This document shows, piece after piece, positions 22,225-27,966 of a stretch of DNA of 27,966 bases (the stretch's first letter is position 1; the number at the start of each line of letters is the position of its first letter). The translations under genes were made by a program, and so were the position numbers. Where the stretch lies: assembly GCA_964555235.1 (NCBI GenBank), contig CAZKRU010000057.1:1-27966 (forward strand), in the 5' to 3' direction. The DNA comes from CAZKRU01 sp964555235 (GTDB lineage Bacteria > Verrucomicrobiota > Verrucomicrobiia > Methylacidiphilales > CAMAQI01). The notes beneath the pieces are model-generated. The model saw only the letters and a program-made list of their open reading frames with translations, was not told where the DNA came from and made no database searches.

Positions 22225-24009
22225 TCAAACCTGGGCAGGCTCCGGAGCCGGATCGACCCATTTTCCGTTCTCACGAATCAGATCAACCAGACGGTCGACC
22301 GCTTCCAATTCCGGAATATTGAACTTCACCGGAGTCTTCCCGATATAAAGATTCACCTTGGAAGGGGCTCCTCCCACGTAACCAAAATCGGCGTCTGCCA
22401 TTTCGCCCGGACCATTCACAATACAACCCATCACCGCAATCTTCACTCCCTTGAGGTGACCGGTTGCCGCGCGAATCTTGGCGGTCGTCGATTGAAGATC
22501 AAACAAAGTCCGGCCACACGAAGGACAGGCAACGTATTCCGTTTTAAAAATACGATTCCCGACCCCTTGCAAAATATTAAAAGCCAGCTTCACGCTCGCT
22601 CCGGGCCCTGGCTCCCCACGAACGAAAATTCCATCTCCGATTCCATCCGCCAGAAGCGATCCCAACTGCGCCGAGGCGTGAAGCAGGGTCTGAAGGACAT
22701 CCGGATCTTCTCCAATGGCCGGAGGCGTAAACGTATCTTTCAACAAAATCAAATGACGCTTCGGCGCCTTTGCCGCCAACAATCGAAAGGCGATATGCGG
22801 CGAGAGCGGACACGGATCTTTCACGGTCAAAAGCCGGGAGCCTTCAATCGACTCAAGATTGTCCAACTCCGCGCGATTCATCACATCGACTTCCACCACT
22901 TCCGCTCCCTCATAAATCATATCAGGAAACGTATCACCGAACTGCGCTCGTTTGTGCTCAATCGCATTAAAAACATTCAATGTACAAGCCACCCGAGTCG
23001 GCTCCGTTGCCCCAATATTCATTCCAGCGACCGAAATCTTTGGCGTCTGGCGGCGGGTGTAGGTGTACGGATCATACGGAAGCTCCGGCGTCTCCACGGG
23101 TAAAGGACAACTCACATCATGCTGAACCATCTTCACCAACGCCTGCGCCACTGGAATCTCGTGAACACTGTCTTCCGTGAGCGAGACTCGAATCGTATCT
23201 CCAATTCCATCCAACAAAAGCGAGCCGATTCCAATAGAGCTCTTAATGCGTCCATCCTCTCCATCCCCCGCTTCAGTGACTCCCAAATGAATCGGATAAT
23301 TCCAATCCGATCCTTCGTCCGCCAAGCGGGCCACCAGAAGGCGATACGTCTGAATCATCACCTTCGGATTCGACGACTTCATCGAAAAGACGAAATTATG
23401 ATAATCGAGCTTCCGTGCCACCCGCGCATACTCCAAGGCGCTTTCGACCATCCCTTGTGGGGTGTCGCCGTAGAAGTTCATGATCCGGTCCGAGAGCGAA
23501 CCGTGATTACTCCCAATGCGCATCGCAATCCCGCGCTCCAGACAAAGTTTCACCAATGGAGTGAAACACTCTTCAATCCGGCCGAGCTCCTCTTGATATT
23601 GATCTTGAGTGTACTCGCGCGTCGCAAATTTCTTCTTATCAGCAAAATTTCCGGGATTGATACGAACTTTATCCACCCATTGCGCCGCCTCCATCGCTGC
23701 ATCCGGTTTAAAATGAATATCTGCCACGAGCGGAACATCGCAACCCGACGCCAGAAGTTCGCGTTTGATGTTTTTTAGATTCGCCGCATCCTTCACCGTC
23801 GGCGCCGTGATCCGAACAATCTCACATCCGACCGCAACCAAATCGAGCGTCTGCTTCACACAGAGCGCCGTATCCATCGTGTCACACGTCAACATCGACT
23901 GAACGCGAATCGGATTCTTCCCACCAATGCCGACTCCGGCCGTCCTAACCTCACGAGTCAGGCGACGTTCATACTTCCACGGGTTCAGACAATAATTCGC
24001 TTTCGACAT
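22225..24009 (-). CDS. ispG: 4-hydroxy-3-methylbut-2-enyl diphosphate synthase IspG, long form
   Basis: IspG is the [4Fe-4S] enzyme of the MEP pathway that converts MEcPP to HMBPP. The 594-residue protein begins the catalytic TIM barrel with PIRVQSMLTCDTMD (residues about 36-49). It includes VPLVADIHFKPDAAM and carries the cluster Cys residues in CPSCGRT and MGCIVNGPGE near the C-terminus. It has the extra domain of over 200 residues between barrel and cluster domain that marks the long type of chlamydiae, other PVC groups, Bacteroidota and plants (usual bacterial IspG is about 370). I chose the ATG at 24009, preceded by AAGGT, over a frame 37 codons longer whose extra residues are unlike IspG. 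It leads the operon with the CBM9-like and LTA-synthase-like genes. Confidence 0.96.
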   Translation of the reverse strand: MSKANYCLNPWKYERRLTREVRTAGVGIGGKNPIRVQSMLTCDTMDTALCVKQTLDLVAVGCEIVRITAPTVKDAANLKNIKRELLASGCDVPLVADIHFKPDAAMEAAQWVDKVRINPGNFADKKKFATREYTQDQYQEELGRIEECFTPLVKLCLERGIAMRIGSNHGSLSDRIMNFYGDTPQGMVESALEYARVARKLDYHNFVFSMKSSNPKVMIQTYRLLVARLADEGSDWNYPIHLGVTEAGDGEDGRIKSSIGIGSLLLDGIGDTIRVSLTEDSVHEIPVAQALVKMVQHDVSCPLPVETPELPYDPYTYTRRQTPKISVAGMNIGATEPTRVACTLNVFNAIEHKRAQFGDTFPDMIYEGAEVVEVDVMNRAELDNLESIEGSRLLTVKDPCPLSPHIAFRLLAAKAPKRHLILLKDTFTPPAIGEDPDVLQTLLHASAQLGSLLADGIGDGIFVRGEPGPGASVKLAFNILQGVGNRIFKTEYVACPSCGRTLFDLQSTTAKIRAATGHLKGVKIAVMGCIVNGPGEMADADFGYVGGAPSKVNLYIGKTPVKFNIPELEAVDRLVDLIRENGKWVDPAPEPAQV

Positions 24010-24110
24010 CTCAGAGACCTTCGTTGAATTAAAATGGGACAACACCCTAGAAAATCTCATCGACAATGTCAAACGACCAACTTCTCCTTTTTTCAATCCA
24101 AAGATTTGAC

Positions 24111-24139
24111 TTGGCAACAACCGAATACTCGTCTTTAAT
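24111..24139 (+). promoter_or_regulatory. Promoter of the initiator tRNA
   Basis: TTGGCA (24111-24116) and TTTAAT (24134-24139) are separated by exactly 17 bases. Predicted transcription would start near 24146, a few bases before the mature tRNA. It is one of the better sigma-70-like promoters in the window. Confidence 0.6.
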
Positions 24140-24150
24140 CACCCTTCCAT

Positions 24151-24227
<77 letters not shown>

Positions 24228-24234
24228 CTTTTGT

Positions 24235-24280
24235 CTCCGTTAAATGCTTGGAATCAAGCGCTTAACGGAGATTTTGTTTT
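24235..24280 (+). terminator. Intrinsic terminator of the tRNA-fMet gene
   Basis: CTCCGTTAA (24235-24243) pairs perfectly with TTAACGGAG (24262-24270). A further internal CTTG/CAAG pairing closes the loop, and ATTTTGTTTT follows. It lies eight bases after the tRNA CCA. Confidence 0.85.
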
Positions 24281-24423
24281 AAGTCTCAATTTCTTTCAAA
24301 CCCATTCGGACGGTTTTAATTCGCCCTAAATTTATCCGCAAATTGTCCGCAGAGCTTTACCTCTGAAAGCAGCATTTCATCATCGCTCGGCTTTTTCCGA
24401 ATCATGGCCGCAGAAAAGCGAAT
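24281..24423. other. Gene-free stretch between tRNA terminator and accessory gene
   Basis: I see no gene, tRNA fragment or clear repeat here. If the accessory region was integrated at the tRNA, one junction should lie nearby, but no attachment-site duplication is visible. Confidence 0.35.
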
Positions 24424-25149
24424 TTAATTCGGAGATTTTTCATCCTTTGGAAGCACCCCTGCCTCTTGAAGAATCGTCTTCAAATCAACGTCCCAACGTT
24501 CGTTCTGGGCGAGTCGGACAATGGTATCAAGGATTGGAATACTCCGTTCACGCAACCTCGTGGCTTGGGACCGCATCACCATGGCTTCGAGTCCGTCTTT
24601 TGCCTTGGGACGCAAGCGGGCATGAGACGCAGTCCAAAAATCAACGACAACGGGAGGAGGCAAAAATGCCTTCTTGGGATCGTCCATAGCCTCCATGCAA
24701 TCCCGAAGACAGCGTATGACAAAGGCATTGGGGGTGATTTGGAGCCACGGGATTTTCCCTTTGATCTGATTCGGCACATCCGATGATCCGGAACTAATTT
24801 TAAGAGGCACATGCTTCGGACGCTTCTTTTTTAATTCTTTACGACACTCTTCGAGCCGCTGCTTGGCTTCCGCTGCCCGCTTCCGTCGATCCTCCAGAAG
24901 GAGGCGAGTCACGACGGAAGCCCTCTCCTTTTTCTGACCTAAATGAATTTCCTCCTCTCGTCCAAGGGCGTAATAAAACTTCTCGACCATGTAAAGCGGT
25001 TGAAACTCGCCATGAGGGTTGTCCATGTACTGCATACATTGAAAGACGCAATCCCCCGCAAATGCACTTGGATAATGATACCCAACCAACGCACATTTTT
25101 CTAAAAACGGGACCGTCAATTCAACTGGCGTCTTAACACTGAGTTGCAT
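24424..25149 (-). CDS. Unknown protein with an internal duplicated 33-residue motif
   Basis: I do not recognise this 241-residue protein. Residues 29-61 and 142-174 align without gaps at a constant offset of 113 and share 13 identical positions: A, F, two Cys four apart, M, MD, P, F, P, V, F and A. This looks like an internal duplication. Between the copies lies a strongly basic, helical region (about 75-112) rich in Arg/Lys. There is no signal peptide and no membrane helix. The paired Cys residues could bind metal or be structural. It is divergent from the next unknown gene across a compact promoter and probably belongs to the accessory element that includes the relaxase. Confidence 0.7.
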   Translation of the reverse strand: MQLSVKTPVELTVPFLEKCALVGYHYPSAFAGDCVFQCMQYMDNPHGEFQPLYMVEKFYYALGREEEIHLGQKKERASVVTRLLLEDRRKRAAEAKQRLEECRKELKKKRPKHVPLKISSGSSDVPNQIKGKIPWLQITPNAFVIRCLRDCMEAMDDPKKAFLPPPVVVDFWTASHARLRPKAKDGLEAMVMRSQATRLRERSIPILDTIVRLAQNERWDVDLKTILQEAGVLPKDEKSPN

Positions 25150-25159
25150 GGGTCTTTAA

Positions 25160-25216
25160 CTGTATCTTAAAAGACTTCTTTTGACAAGGTGCTATTTTAA
25201 GCTACTAGTATCTTAT
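25160..25216. promoter_or_regulatory. Compact divergent promoter region with direct repeats
   Basis: TTGACAA at 25181-25187 serves both strands. On the minus strand TTGTCA is followed 17 bases later by TACAGT, upstream of the 24424-25149 gene. On the plus strand TTGACA precedes the next gene, with only a weak -10 (TAGTAT, 19-base spacing). Two direct repeats flank this core: ACTGTATCTTA (about 25160-25169) and ACTAGTATCTTA (about 25204-25215). They could be operator half-sites for one regulator. The sharing of a -35 box by divergent genes suggests coordinated or mutually exclusive expression. Confidence 0.4.
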
Positions 25217-25516
25217 ATGAGATCTCCCATCAATCCCTTTATGATCAAACGTTCTGATTTCCTCCAACTTTTAGGCAGTCCTCTTCTGGGTCGCAGGGTG
25301 CTTTATGCCGCCGACCATGGCCGCACTCCATGGTGTGATTTACTCAAAACCGTTCGCAAAGGAGGACGAGGTTCCGAACGGCTTCTGGATTTCGAGAGCG
25401 CACACGCCTGTTATGAGAAAATCCTCAGCGGAGAAATGCCCCCATTGCTCCCTTGTGAGGAAAAGAAGATTGCGGAACCTGCTTTTCCAACAAACCACAA
25501 CCAACAAGGAACATGA
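25217..25516 (+). CDS. Small unknown accessory protein
   Basis: This is a 99-residue reading from the ATG at 25217; a start at the ATG at 25241 (MIKRSDFLQLLGSP) is equally possible. No Shine-Dalgarno sequence is visible for either. The central part (LLGSPLLGRRVLYAADHGRT) has a protein-like composition, while the tail is polar. I recognise no domain. It is divergent from the duplicated-motif gene and lies upstream of the relaxase module. It may be a small regulator, but nothing in the sequence shows this. Confidence 0.45.
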   Translation: MRSPINPFMIKRSDFLQLLGSPLLGRRVLYAADHGRTPWCDLLKTVRKGGRGSERLLDFESAHACYEKILSGEMPPLLPCEEKKIAEPAFPTNHNQQGT

Positions 25517-26018
25517 AAGTCTCTTCCTCGAATCGCAGGAAACGCTGATAAGTCTTCAAAAAGTCGTTCCTCCCGTAGCTCCATCCTGACCATGACTCTG
25601 GATCTCAACATCGCCAAATGGAAGGGAACCCGCCTGGCATCCAAGCCTGCACCTTCACCCATGAATCCTTTCCGCCCAAGCCGCCTTAAAGGCTTCCTGC
25701 TCCACCCCCTTCACGACAAATTGAAGGTTAATTTCTTTGTCCTGATCTCATCCCATGACACCGGTCAAAGCACCCTCAACAAAAATCCTATCAACAACGT
25801 CGACTATCTCCCCATCCGGGTAAATACCTTCTCATCCCAGATTGCTTCTATCCGTCAGGACTCGGCTCAAACCACGAAATGGCACCCCAGTTTGGCCGCC
25901 ATTTCTTTTGAAATGAGCATAGTAAAAATGGTGGCCATTTTTACCTTCTCGTCATTCCTCCTCGAAAAATCGGACTCCGCAGGTCTGGGCCTGCTACGTC
26001 CACAACCCCAAAATCCAA
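25517..26018. other. About 500 bases without a convincing gene; candidate transfer-origin region
   Basis: An open frame of 152 codons (25592-26050) crosses this stretch, but its composition is unconvincing and it overlaps the next gene, so I leave it out. The notable content is the hairpin cluster at 25876-25944, just upstream of the ribbon-helix-helix and relaxase genes, where an origin of transfer would normally be. An ATCCTG at 25583-25588 resembles the core of some nick sites but is too short to count as evidence. Confidence 0.4.
25876..25944. repeat. Cluster of inverted AAATGG motifs forming two hairpins
   Basis: GAAATGGC (25876-25883) pairs perfectly with GCCATTTC (25898-25905) across a 14-base loop. 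Then GTAAAAATGG (25922-25931) pairs perfectly with CCATTTTTAC (25935-25944) across a 3-base loop. All four arms contain AAATGG followed by a C/G-rich triplet, so they look like four sites for one DNA-binding protein. The cluster ends 74 bases before the ribbon-helix-helix-like gene. It could be a relaxosome/oriT structure, an operator, or a transcription-attenuating hairpin. Confidence 0.6.
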
Positions 26019-26246
26019 ATGAAAAACAAACGCTACCGCATCACCTTTGATGCGTCCGAAGACGTTCAAGCCAGTATTCGAGCGCTCTCGGATCGCTGGA
26101 ATTGCAAAACCAATGAAGCCATCTCCCGTGCCGTGAGCGACTGCTTGCACCGACCCTTTCTCACCGCTCCCGAACCCCCTTGGGCGCAACAAATCAAAGC
26201 CGAACTGCAGGAACTTCGAGAAATTATTATGGAAACCTTCTCCTGA
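26019..26246 (+). CDS. Small ribbon-helix-helix-like protein, probable relaxase accessory or regulator
   Basis: The 75-residue protein begins with a strand (KRYRITFDASEDV) followed by two helices (VQASIRALSDRWNC, then KTNEAISRAVSDCLHR). This is the length and pattern of a ribbon-helix-helix DNA-binding domain (about 4-46). A C-terminal helix (WAQQIKAELQELREIIMETF) could mediate oligomerisation. It lies five bases upstream of the relaxase start and 74 bases after the AAATGG hairpin cluster, where nick-site accessory proteins and mob-operon repressors are usually encoded. The fold call is by eye and the partner role is inferred from context. Confidence 0.7.
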   Translation: MKNKRYRITFDASEDVQASIRALSDRWNCKTNEAISRAVSDCLHRPFLTAPEPPWAQQIKAELQELREIIMETFS

Positions 26247-26251
26247 CCTCC

Positions 26252-27391
26252 ATGAAACACGGCGTCATTCTTCATAAATTCAAGACCTGGTACTCGCCTT
26301 TTGATCCCGACTATCAGGACGAAACCTCACAGCTCAAGCAATATGCCGACCTACGCCGCGCCCAAAAAACCGGTGACGTGCCGACGCCAAAACCAAGCGA
26401 CGGCCTTGACTACATCGACAAGGAAGCGATCGGGCAGGTTTATGCCGCTGGTTTTATTCGGACCTTGGCCAGCATCAATGCCGATGGATCCCCATGCCAG
26501 TTTGAAAAACTTTCAAAGGAAGATCGGAAGAAACGAATCAAATTGGCTTGGAAAAAGCATGAGAAACAATTTCCGAGTCAGCGCAAAACTCATCACCGGC
26601 TTGTCTTTTCCATGTCTAAAGAAATGACCGATGCCCTGAAAGCCAAGGCCCTCAACCCTGACGCGGTTTTGCAATCCATCATGAAACGATCGCTCCGAAA
26701 TTTTACGGATCAGTATCATCCGGGCGATTCCATTGGGTATTCCTACGGGCTTCACCACGACACGGATCATCTCCATGTTCACGTCTTTGTTCATCCACGA
26801 ACGAAACTGGGAAAGCCGGTTTCCTTTAGCCAACAGCTCAAAAATCGAAAGATCCGCAACGGTCAAGAGGACAAGCTCGGTTTTCTTAAGAAATCCGTAG
26901 AGACTCAGGTCCGCTTCTGGGAAAAGAAACTTGCGGATTATAAAGAGCGGCAGAAATTGAAAAATCATTTTCAATCCGAACGCTTCTTCCATGCACCTCG
27001 CGTCAAAATGCCGCAGGATCTAACCGTAACGCCATGCACTCCGGCCTTCTACGAGCGTCAGGCATTGAAACAATCTTTGGAACGCCAGCGAGAAAAAATC
27101 CTCGCCCTTGATCGGGAAATTAAAGAACTGAAGCGCACTTGGACCGAACAACCGTTCCAACGGTTCTTCTCCCGAGTCCGCGGATTTCGACCGGGAAAAA
27201 TGGAAAGGGCTGTCGGCCTTTTCGCTCATGAAATCAACTTTGCTCTCGTTCGCGAAAAGCAACTTCAGCGTCATCGCTTGCACCAGGACTATCTCCAGAA
27301 GCTCATCAACCTCAAACGCCAACAATTCAATGTCATCAATCCGGTTGTTTTCAGACAAATTCAGAAACGACATCTCTCTCGTAGGATCTGA
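26252..27391 (+). CDS. MOB-type relaxase (plasmid/IME mobilisation protein)
   Basis: Relaxases nick one strand at oriT, stay bound to the 5' end and guide it into a recipient. The 379-residue protein has the metal-binding three-His motif as HHDTDHLHVHVF (168-179), almost identical to the MOB-P pattern HxDTDxxHxH. It is preceded by THHRLVFSMSKE (113-124) as in the TraI/MobA fold. The motif I tyrosine is less certain; Tyr31 or Tyr54 (LDYIDKEA) are candidates. The region after 205 is basic and coiled (about 205-235 and 262-297) with no helicase or primase domain. I took the ATG at 26252, five bases after the upstream gene, over a longer frame from 26180. No integrase or type IV secretion gene is in the window, so it would need helper functions. 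Confidence 0.85.
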   Translation: MKHGVILHKFKTWYSPFDPDYQDETSQLKQYADLRRAQKTGDVPTPKPSDGLDYIDKEAIGQVYAAGFIRTLASINADGSPCQFEKLSKEDRKKRIKLAWKKHEKQFPSQRKTHHRLVFSMSKEMTDALKAKALNPDAVLQSIMKRSLRNFTDQYHPGDSIGYSYGLHHDTDHLHVHVFVHPRTKLGKPVSFSQQLKNRKIRNGQEDKLGFLKKSVETQVRFWEKKLADYKERQKLKNHFQSERFFHAPRVKMPQDLTVTPCTPAFYERQALKQSLERQREKILALDREIKELKRTWTEQPFQRFFSRVRGFRPGKMERAVGLFAHEINFALVREKQLQRHRLHQDYLQKLINLKRQQFNVINPVVFRQIQKRHLSRRI

Positions 27392-27529
27392 AACCTTCAT
27401 TTTTCTGTTCGATAAAATCCAAAGCAGCGACTCTAAACAATCCCCCACTTCTCGTCAAATAAGAGCCTCCCCTCTCTCAAACACATCCAGATTGACCTTC
27501 ATATCAGTCCCGGCACAATCGTTCCTCAC
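27392..27529. other. Spacer after the relaxase
   Basis: No convincing gene or terminator. A Ser-rich open frame starting inside the relaxase (ATG at 27330) runs through it and ends at 27533, overlapping the next small ATG as ATGA. Its composition does not look like a real protein. Confidence 0.3.
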
Positions 27530-27709
27530 ATGACTTCGTCCGAACGTCGTTGGTTCTTAATTTCTGTTCTTGGAACCCTTTTCTTACAGCTTTTTCTCTG
27601 TTTTTTCTTTTCGTTCGGAAAATTTATTCCGGCTGACCGTGGATACGAACGCTGCCAACTACGTCCTCAATCGTTTCCATTTCCCGCCTGCCGCCAACTA
27701 CTCTACTGA
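27530..27709 (+). CDS. Possible 59-residue single-pass membrane protein
   Basis: This short frame encodes MTSSERRWFL followed by a strongly hydrophobic segment (residues about 8-33: FLISVLGTLFLQLFLCFFF). The Arg-Arg lies before it, and a Cys/Pro-containing tail follows. Arginines on the N-terminal side predict an Nin-Cout topology. Small membrane proteins are common near mobilisation genes, but I recognise no family and no ribosome binding site. An overlapping frame in another register (27570-27794) is less hydrophobic and less plausible. Treat as tentative. Confidence 0.35.
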   Translation: MTSSERRWFLISVLGTLFLQLFLCFFFSFGKFIPADRGYERCQLRPQSFPFPACRQLLY

Positions 27710-27823
27710 CTACTGGGTCGGTCAAGCGCTCTATCCGATGGGGCTACATCCTCGCTCCTTACCCATCCCTCTCACTCTTATCAATAGTCGTTAACGGGAT
27801 ACGTCCTATGCCTTGTTTCCGAA
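27710..27823. other. Gene-free spacer between converging reading frames
   Basis: No feature is recognised here. It separates the tentative small membrane protein from the end of the minus-strand gene at the window edge. Confidence 0.3.
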
Positions 27824-27966
27824 TCAACGCTTCTTAGGCCCGGAAGGCGGCTCCCGATAGGCGTGTTTCGATCGATAGAGAATGATCCGTTCTTTGATGT
27901 CGCGTATGAGGGTTTCTTCCTTGTTTGCTAGGGCGGTTGCTAGGGCTTGATTCCCAACCACGAGTG
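27824..27966 (-). CDS. C-terminal end of an unidentified gene (truncated by window edge)
   Basis: The minus strand is open from the window edge to a TGA at 27824 and reads 46 residues. They include NQALATALANKEETLIRDI and KERIILYRSKHAYREPPSGP, then the basic end KKR. The helical, charged character and the clean stop suggest the true C-terminus of a protein encoded further right, but too little is visible to name it. It converges on the relaxase module and may be part of the same accessory segment. Confidence 0.5.
   Translation of the reverse strand, partial: LVVGNQALATALANKEETLIRDIKERIILYRSKHAYREPPSGPKKR

Noticed and set aside
25583..25588. ATCCTG, similar to the core of MOB-P nick sites
   Set aside because: Six bases are expected by chance, and the following base does not fit the usual pattern; it is also far from the hairpins.
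25305..25589. Alternative frame overlapping the small unknown gene at 25217-25516
   Set aside because: It overlaps that gene over most of its length and shows no recognisable features. One of the two is a shadow, and the 25217 frame starts closer to the promoter.
25592..26050. Plus-strand frame of 152 codons upstream of the RHH-like gene
   Set aside because: Low-information composition, no ribosome binding site, runs through the hairpin cluster and overlaps the next gene by 32 bases; it could be real but I cannot support it.
27330..27533. Ser-rich frame starting inside the relaxase and overlapping the next ATG as ATGA
   Set aside because: The ATGA overlap suggested coupling, but the composition is not protein-like and no ribosome binding site is present.

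Overview
This is bacterial chromosome of moderate GC content. It best fits the PVC superphylum, most likely Verrucomicrobiota. The evidence is the long, insertion-bearing form of IspG, an ECF sigma/anti-sigma pair, large secreted proteins of no known family, and intergenic DNA full of short decayed repeats of a kind I associate with Verrucomicrobiota. The lineage call is an inference from style and gene content; there is no rRNA gene here. The only RNA gene seen is an initiator tRNA.

Layout from left to right. (1) 1-5534: a very large minus-strand membrane/exported protein (200-4279) with an internally duplicated architecture, flanked by inverted copies of a degenerate repeat. Next come a REP-like inverted pair (4411-4546) and a plus-strand stand-alone class III nucleotide cyclase domain (4690-5301). 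(2) 5535-10943: a minus-strand housekeeping run of pheT, a D-Ala-D-Ala carboxypeptidase, rsmI and an M32 carboxypeptidase. (3) 10944-11276: an intergenic region carrying a 36-bp palindromic element. (4) 11277-16310: a tightly overlapping minus-strand operon of scpA, scpB, a reduced chorismate mutase/prephenate-dehydratase-like protein, a proline-rich membrane coiled-coil protein, prmA and a small protein. The divergent plus-strand ispA follows. (5) 17395-19355: an anti-sigma/ECF sigma pair and a HigBA-like toxin-antitoxin operon with a palindromic operator, both on the minus strand. (6) 19356-24009: repeat-rich DNA, then a minus-strand operon of ispG, a CBM9-like protein and a membrane-bound LTA-synthase-like (alkaline phosphatase superfamily) protein. 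(7) 24151-24280: initiator tRNA-fMet with promoter and terminator. (8) 24424-27966: an accessory, plasmid- or IME-like segment with a divergent promoter between two unknown genes, a cluster of hairpins, a small ribbon-helix-helix-like protein, a MOB-type relaxase, a possible small membrane protein and the C-terminus of another gene at the window edge.

Isoprenoid precursor synthesis (ispG) and elongation (ispA) are both present but in separate operons. Chromosome segregation (scpA, scpB) is co-transcribed with amino-acid and translation-related genes. The most striking non-coding signal is a 36-bp palindromic element seen in two informative states. One copy interrupts a repeat whose uninterrupted version lies about 70 bp away. 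Another copy sits inside an opposite-orientation copy of itself. Both are direct traces of recent small-element mobility. The most system-like accessory locus is the relaxase module with its hairpin cluster beside the tRNA-fMet gene.
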